A stretch of DNA of 64,000 bases. Source: Terebella lapidaria. Lineage: Eukaryota; Annelida; Polychaeta; Terebellida; Terebellidae. The number at the start of each line of letters is the position of its first letter. Position 1 is the first letter of the stretch. The stretch is taken from assembly GCA_949152475.1 (NCBI GenBank), contig OX424561.1:24174481-24238480 (forward strand). The letters are read 5' to 3'. The notes under the pieces are model-generated. The model was not told the origin of the DNA and did not search any database. It saw only the letters and a program-made list of their open reading frames with translations. Of the stretch, positions 57,873 to 64,000 are shown piece after piece. The position numbers and the translations under genes are program-made.

Positions 57873-58022
57873 CTGCAAAAAAATCAGATGACAATAGAAG
57901 TAAGCCCAAATGCATGTGATTAAAGCAAAATAATGTTGTTTCAGCTGATACAGTTGTCATGTCAATAGTAACATACAAAGCCCGAAATATGGTATCAATT
58001 ACTATTTCTGAAATCACTTACT

Positions 58023-61000
58023 CATATCTTTGTTCACCGGCCATCATGTTGGTCTCAGCGAGACTGTCTTCTGAGGTCTCGGGAAGCCCCTGGGGGACTG
58101 GCGTGTCCATGGTGCCGTTCTCGGGACTGTCTTCTGAGGTCTCGGGAAGCCCCTGGGGGACTGGCGTGTCCATGGTGCCGTTCTCGGGACTGTCTTGTAA
58201 GGTCTCTGGAAGCCCCTGGGGGACTGGCGTGTCCATGGTGCCGTTCTGGGGACTGTCTTCTGAGGTCTCGAGAAGCCCCTGGGGGACTGGCGTGTCCATG
58301 GTTCCGTTCTCGGGACTGTCTTGTAAGGTCTCGGGAAGCCCCTGGGGGACTGGCGTGTCCATGGTGCCGTTCTCGGGACTGTCTTCTGAGGTCTCGGGAA
58401 GCCCCTGGGGGACTGGCGTGTCCATGGTGCCGTTCTCGGGACTGTCTTCTGAGGTCTCGGGAAGCCCCTGGGGGACTGGCGTGTCCATGGTGCCGTTCTC
58501 GGGACTGTCTTGTAAGGTCTCGGGAAGCCCCTGGGGGACTGGCGTGTCCATGGTGCCGTTCTCGGGACTGTCTTCTGAGGTCTCGGGAAGCCCCTGGGGG
58601 ACTGGCGTGTCCATGGTGCCGTTCTCGGGACTGTCTTCTGAGGTCTCGGGAAGCCCCTGGGGGACTGGCGTGTACATTGTGCCGTTCTCGGGACTGTCTT
58701 CTGAGGTCTCGGGAAGCCCCTGGGGGACTGGCGTGTCCATGGTGCCATTCTCGGGACTGTGTTCTGAGGTCTCGGGAAGCCCCTGGGGGACTGGCGTGTA
58801 CATGCTGCCGTTCTGGGGACTCTCTTCTGAGGTCTCGGGCGTGTACATTGTGCCGTTCTCGGGACTGTCTTCTGAGGTCTCGGGAAGCCCCTGGGGGACT
58901 GGCGTGTCCATGGTGCCGTTCTCGGGACTGTGTTCTGAGGTCTCGGGAAGCCCCTGGGGGACTGGCGTGTACATGGTGCCGTTCTCGGGACTGTCTTCTG
59001 AGGTCTCGAGAAGCCCCTGGGGGACTGGCGTGTCCATGGTGCCGTTCTCGGGACTGTCTTCTGAGGTCTCGGGAAGCCCCTGGAGGACTGGCGTGTCCAT
59101 GGTGCCGTTCTCGGGACTGTCTTGTAAGGTCTCGTGAAGCCCCTGGGGGACTGGCGTGTCCATGGTGCCGTTCTCGGGACTGTCTTCTGAGGTCTCGGGA
59201 AGCCCCTGGGGGACTGGCGTGTCCATGGTGCCGTTCTCGGGACTGTCTTCTGAGGTCTCGGGAAGCCCCTGGGGGACTGGCGTGTCCATGGTGCCGTTCT
59301 CGGGACTGTCTTCTGAGGTCTCGGGAAGCCCCTGGGGGACTGGCGTGTCCATGGTGCCGTTCTCGGGACTGTCTTGTAAGGTCTCGGGAAGCCCCTGGGG
59401 AATGGCGTGTCCATGGTGCCGTTCTTGGGACTGTCTTCTGAGGTCTCGGGAAGCCCCTGGGGGACTGGCGTGTCCATGGTGCCGTTCTCGGGACTGTCTT
59501 CTGAGGTCTCGGGAAGCCCCTGGGGGACTGGCGTGTACATGGTGCCGTTCTCGGGACTGTCTTCTGAGGTCTCGGGAAGCCCCTGGGGGACTGGTGTGTC
59601 CATGGTGCCGTTCTCGGGACTGTCTTCTGAGGTCTCGGGAAGCCCCTGGGGGACTGGCGTGTACATGGTGCCGTTCTGGGGACTGTCTTCTGAGGTCTCG
59701 GGAAGCCCCTGGGGGACTGGCGTGTCCATGGTGCCGTTCTCGGGACTGTCTTCTGAGGTCTCGGGAAGCCCCTGGAGGACTGGCGTGTCCATGGTGCCGT
59801 TCTCGGGACTGTCTTGTAAGGTCTCGTGAAGCCCCTGGGGGACTGGCGTGTCCATGGTGCCGTTCTCGGGACTGTCTTCTGAGGTCTCGCGAAGCCCCTG
59901 GGGGACTGGCGTGTCCATGGTGCCGTTCTCGGGACTGTCTTCTGAGGTCTCGGGAAGCCCCTGGGGGACTGGCGTGTCCATGGTGCCGTTCTCGGGTCTG
60001 TCTTGTAAGGTCTCGGGAAGCCCCTGGGGGACTGGCGTGTCCATGGTGCCGTTCTCGGGACTGTCTTCTGAGGTCTCGGGAAGCCCCTGGGGGACTGGCG
60101 TGTCCATGGTGCCGTTCTCGGGACTGTCTTCTGAGGTCTCGGGAAGCCCTTGGGGGACTGGCGTGTCCATGGTGCCGTTCTCGGGACTGTCTTCTGAGGT
60201 CTCGGGAAGCCCCTGGGGGACTGGCGTGTCCATGGTGCCGTTCTCGGGACTGTGTTCCGAGGTCTCGGGAAGCCCCTGGGGGACTGGCGTGTACATGGTG
60301 CCGTTCTGGGGACTGTCTTCTGAGGTCTCGGGAAGCCCCTGTGGGACTGGCGTGTCCATGGTGCCGTTCTCGGGACTGTCTTCTGAGGTCTCGGGAAGCC
60401 CCTGGAGGACTGGCGTGTCCATGGTGCCGTTCTCGGGACTGTCTTGTAAGGTCTCGTGAAGCCCCTGGGGGACTGGCGTGTCCATGGTGCCGTTCTCGGG
60501 ACTGTCTTCTGAGGTCTCGGGAAGCCCCTGGGGGACTGGCGTGTCCATGGTGCCGTTCTCGGGACTGTCTTCTGAGGTCTCGGGAAGCCCCTGGGGGACT
60601 GGCGTGTACATGGTGCCGTTCTCGGGACTGTCTTCTGAGGTCTCGGGAAGCCCCTGGGGGACTGGCGTGTCCATGGTGCCGTTCTCGGGACTGTCTTCTG
60701 AGGTCATGTTGATGATTCCGGGAATCATTTTTTCATCAAATGTGTCATCTATAGCACACATGACATTGTCGTATGCATCAGGGTCAAGGATATCATGAAG
60801 GTTGAAGCTGCATTCGGTGCTTTCTGGTTCATCAACTGACTGACACTTTTGAGTTGCATTTACTGGCAACATCACCACAAAATGATTTGGAACCCATCGG
60901 GTTGCAGGGATTTTTCTGCCAGAAATATTTGTCCACATGATATATGCTGGTGACCTGTGGCTTTCGAGTCGTGGCTGGAAGGTGCGATGTGCATCCAATT

Positions 61001-63611
61001 TAACTGTGTGCCCCCCGTAGTCTGGATAGACCGAAACGATAGGTCTTTCTAACACACTCGCCAATGCTGCAATCTGCCATAAACCCATGTAGACACCAGG
61101 TCTGCAAAGTGACTTGACTTCGCTCTCGAATATGGCCTTGATGGTTCTTCTGTTAAGTTTTCTGTTCCCTTTGAACTCCTCAGAATACATCGCAAATTGT
61201 TTTGATGGGAGAAATTCATCATCTAAATACAAATCTTCATGTTTTATAAGTTCGAGAATAATGCGTAAACGTATTTCTAGGTGACCGTCTTCATTCCCTT
61301 GGCTTATCAGGGATCCGCATCTGGGCAAACAGTTCCCATCTGCACCGATGATCACTGGAAATCTCTCCACTGCGTTTGTGCTTTCAGGCTTCAATTCCAA
61401 GCTGTTTTTGTCAATCATTTTCTTTGTTGCACACAGCGAAAGCATGCCGTCATCTACATGTTTTAGAGGAGGTAGGCATATTGCATCTGCCACCGCCTTC
61501 AACTTTCGAAATGTGGGTGTCTCTCGCAGTTCACGAAGAATTTGATCTGGATCCGTCTCTCCTGATTCCATCGTTCTGTTCTCTAGGCTTCCAGTTTCTA
61601 CTTTGCGTTTGCTATCAGTTTCTGGTGAGGCACACGCAACCGTTTTGGTTGACCGGTCATCATTCTTGCCTTTCATTTTGCTAGCAGCACTCTTTCTTCC
61701 TGTGGTTTTGACAACTTCGACAGAGACACTATCTGCTCCCTCTTCTTTTGGGTGCTGTGGCTGCTTTACTGATGCACCAGGAGCCACTACCCCTTGCTTG
61801 CATCCTGTGTCAATGGCTTTCTCTGTTTTCTTTTTCTTTCGTGAACTTGCACTTCGAGTTTTCACTTTGGGTTTCTTGTTGTTGATGGCATCTTTTCTTG
61901 GCATTTTCTTCGGTCGTTTTTTCTCTGGTGTGTCATCCGAATCGTCTGTGGTCAGTTCACTTCCAGGTTGGGTGTTCATTGTAGTTTTCCTCTTTCGATT
62001 ACGGACCATTTGAGAAACTTTGCTCTTGAGTACAGAAGCTTCCTCCCAGTCATTGATATACCGGGTGTTTGGACAAGGTTCACCACCCAGTCCACGGCAT
62101 GAATGACAGAAACAGCTTAGATTCCTGGTTTCGATTTGACCCTTCTGTTTTTTGATACTGCTGCGAGCTGAATGAATCTTCCGGGTTCCCTTGATGGCAA
62201 TGATGTGTTTGGGAACATCACGCTTTTTCTCATCTTCGTAGAAGAAAGTTCGTTTCTTGTGCTGGCATCTTTTCCCATTTCCGTCTACTGTAAGGTTACT
62301 CACACAAAACTCATAAAGTTCTTGTGCATTTCTGATGTCTCCTTGACGACTCCGCACGTGTCGCTCCGCCGCCCTCTTCACCAGACCCCCAAGGCTATCA
62401 CAGGGATTTTTTCCATACCGGGAACCAAAATAGGCCTTTTCTACATCATCTTTCGTTGACAGATGATAGAACGGCAACTTGCTTTTATATTGCGCTGCAC
62501 ACCCATCGCTGAACTGAACTTGGTGCATGATGGTAATTCCCTGTTTGTGCAGGTGGTTTGTCAGTCGCTCACTGAACTGGTTAACAGCATGTGAGTCATG
62601 ACGAATATCTGGAGATATGAAGACCACAGATTCTTCCATAACTGCTTCGTTGCAGTCAGGGCATATGTAGTTTACCACGACAGGGTGAACTGTTGCCTGA
62701 TTGTAATGATAGAATGCTGACTGAACCTCGTCCTTGTGTGTACATTTGTAATTTTCTGAGAAGCCCAGCGTTGACAGAACCCATCCTGGTGTGAGATCCC
62801 GTTTCAGCTGGTTGTATTGGTCTCGCTGCCACTTAGCATTGAACAGATGCCTTGGGAGCAGCTTCACATCTTCATAGAGATCTACCAGATACTCCTTGAT
62901 AGAAGTTTCATGATCGATCAGCATTCTTTGCTTTCCGTTCTTCATGGTGTAGTTCTCCCATTTTTGCCACTTTATTTGATGTCCTGTTGTTTTGCGTCGG
63001 AGTGGCCCAAAGACTTCGTCAAGGATGCTGGGTCCACACTCTGGACATCTTCTGTCTATACAGACTGGATTACTTGGATCACAAATACTTCGGTTGCTCA
63101 GATCATATTTGTCTTTGATTTCAAGACTCAGTCCTTCTCTTGTGGCATGTACTTGAAGTTTCTTCAGTTTCATTTCTGCATTTGTGCACAGCTCACACAG
63201 GCAAGAGTTGAATCGGTGTGAATTTACTGAAAGACATTCTCTTGGTTTCAGTTTCTGGAAGGTGCTGAGAGATATTTTATTTTCGCCCTTGTCATACTCT
63301 GCATGCAGTTTCTTCACTGTCTTGTTTAGGAGTCTTTTCTGCACGTGCGATGTATCAACTGCAGACTTGTTTGGAACACAAGTCGATTCTGCTACATAAT
63401 GATCATGGATTTCTGTCTTGATGTCTGTGCTCAATGCATCACTTCGAGTGGGCTCAAGATCTTCATCTTCAAGCATGGAAGACTTTCTCCAAAAGTCATA
63501 CTTGATTTCAAGTGCTTTGCGAACTCGTTGATCTTTAGCATATTTGGCCGCGATGCAGTTGACAACGTATCTATACTTAGTTAAACCCTTCCTAGATCTG
63601 TTTTTCTTCAT
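58023..63611 (-). pseudogene. Large exon: transposase-like domain, OTU-like protease domain and 21-residue repeats; frameshifted in the array
   Basis: From ATG 63611. Residues 1-530 resemble uncharacterised metazoan transposase-like proteins: paired cysteines (138/141, 189/192, 317/320, 500/502/505), GFSENY (283-288), HDSHAV (338-343), FSDGCAAQYKS (367-377) and GKNPCDSLGG (400-409), suggesting an RNase H/DDE-type fold. 540-690 is lysine-rich. About 752-916 looks like an OTU cysteine protease: D-G-N-C (Cys761) and N-H-F-V-V (His910). Repeats start near 970. A one-base deletion at 59396-59403 shifts the frame. The downstream in-phase frame ends at donor TATGA|GTAAGT (58022) and joins the small exons. 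So the gene is broken in this allele, or the base is a sequencing error. Exon and domain limits are approximate. Confidence 0.75.
58054..60706 (-). repeat. 63-bp coding minisatellite, about 42 units
   Basis: Each unit encodes 21 residues starting MDTPVPQGLPETSED. Variants alternate SED/SEH/LQD, PEN/PQN, MDT/MYT and PVP/PVL. One unit near 58837 is 18 bp short but in frame. The VLQG variant recurs at 59081, 59773 and 60403, spaced about 11 and 10 units apart, showing block amplification. Because 63 is divisible by 3 and the unit lacks stops in several frames, long spurious ORFs appear on both strands. Confidence 0.95.
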
Positions 63612-64000
63612 GGTCTCTTGGTTTTCCCAATTTGGACGTCCTCTGCCCTTTGGCCCTCTCTCTTCTTCTTCTCCGAGGTTGGTAAGCTTTGGTCAGTCGT
63701 TTCACTCGTCGTTGGTGTTGAGGCAAAGCAGTTCCTTTCTTTCCTAGCACTTTGTCTCTTCTGTTTGTATAAATCTCTCCTTTTCTTCAGTTCCTTCTTC
63801 TTTTCGTCAGTGGACATTTTCGATCTATGTCCCTTTTTCTGTTCTCGCCACTGCTTTCTCAGCTTTTCTTTCTCATTTCTTGTATATCTTTTCCCAGATT
63901 TACCATCCTGTTCCTTCTTCTTCGACCTCATTTTACGCATCCGGAGCTTTGCTTTTTCTGCTGCCTTCTTCTTACGATCTGGTGACAAATTTGCCCTGTA
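63608..64000 (-). CDS. Basic N-terminal coding segment of the same gene, running off the window
   Basis: This lysine/arginine-rich frame (KKKAAEKAKLRMRKMRSKK at its beginning) is open to the right edge. No in-frame ATG marks its start inside the window before this stretch, so the gene begins beyond 64000. It ends with TGA overlapping the ATG at 63611 in another frame. Basic helical N-termini of this kind commonly precede the transposase-like domain seen next, so the two pieces probably belong together through a one-base indel or an unseen splice. Confidence 0.55.
   Translation of the reverse strand, partial: YRANLSPDRKKKAAEKAKLRMRKMRSKKKEQDGKSGKRYTRNEKEKLRKQWREQKKGHRSKMSTDEKKKELKKRRDLYKQKRQSARKERNCFASTPTTSETTDQSLPTSEKKKREGQRAEDVQIGKTKRP

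Noticed and set aside
58054..60706. CRISPR array
   Set aside because: Units are contiguous, coding and without unique spacers; the genome is eukaryotic.
57959..60798. Very long plus-strand open frames through the minisatellite (repeating SPWGTGVSMVPFSGLSSEV-type or cysteine-rich peptides)
   Set aside because: They arise because a stop-free 63-bp unit is repeated. The minus-strand frame continues into conserved domains and in-phase exons, while the plus-strand frames have no domain, splice or start support.

Overview
This is eukaryotic, almost certainly metazoan, repeat-rich DNA. The evidence is spliced genes with GT-AG introns, Ty3/gypsy-type LTR retrotransposons, a CR1/L2-group LINE, DNA transposons, foldback elements and long AT-rich stretches with no coding signal. 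The 2A motif in the LINE, a DUF268 gene and a large transposase-like/OTU gene suggest a marine invertebrate, perhaps a lophotrochozoan such as a mollusc or brachiopod. That taxonomic guess is an inference and is weak. The window has no bacterial operons, tRNA, rRNA or CRISPR.

Layout. Positions 1-17.6 kb hold no supported gene. They contain foldback elements (1.26-1.67 kb, 2.87-2.98 kb), a segmental duplication (block A about 4.47-8.56 kb, block B about 13.82-15.96 kb plus 29.06-29.28 kb), and an inverted 1-kb pair (3.09-4.20 and 9.93-10.94 kb). Block A is further interrupted by a 363-bp tandem array (5.67-6.71 kb) and a Harbinger-like TIR element (6979-8193). Upstream of block B lies a DNA transposon with about 320-bp TIRs (10982-13760). 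Positions 17601-28254 are a Ty3/gypsy element with two 736-bp LTRs and a TTGA target duplication, inserted into an older repeat. Positions 29808-38664 are a second copy in inverted orientation with a CAAG target duplication. Both copies have decayed, but both keep a slippery heptamer directly before the gag stop. A stem-loop follows it, so Gag-Pol is predicted to be made by -1 frameshifting.

38.7-42.3 kb is intergenic with hairpins and degenerate repeats. 42326-43494 (minus) is an apparently intact two-exon gene for a membrane-anchored DUF268 methyltransferase-like protein. A second copy of this locus (46.74-56.27 kb) is a pseudogene. It is split by a near-complete 6.6-kb LINE (46852-53454, 12-bp target duplication) and by another 363-bp tandem array. 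The LINE carries a coiled-coil/RRM-like ORF1 fused to a NADAR (YbiA-like) domain, then an SGNH-hydrolase ORF separated by a single in-frame TAA. It then has an APE endonuclease/reverse transcriptase ORF that begins with a hydrophobic segment and a canonical 2A peptide. The NADAR-bearing retrotransposon is the most interesting item in the window.

57.4-64.0 kb (minus) is a large gene running off the right edge. It encodes a basic N-terminus, a transposase-like domain of an uncharacterised metazoan family, a lysine-rich linker, an OTU-type cysteine protease-like domain, about 42 copies of a 21-residue repeat encoded by a 63-bp minisatellite, and two small 3' exons joined by phase-consistent introns. 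A one-base deletion inside the array breaks the frame, so the allele is broken or the assembly is wrong there.
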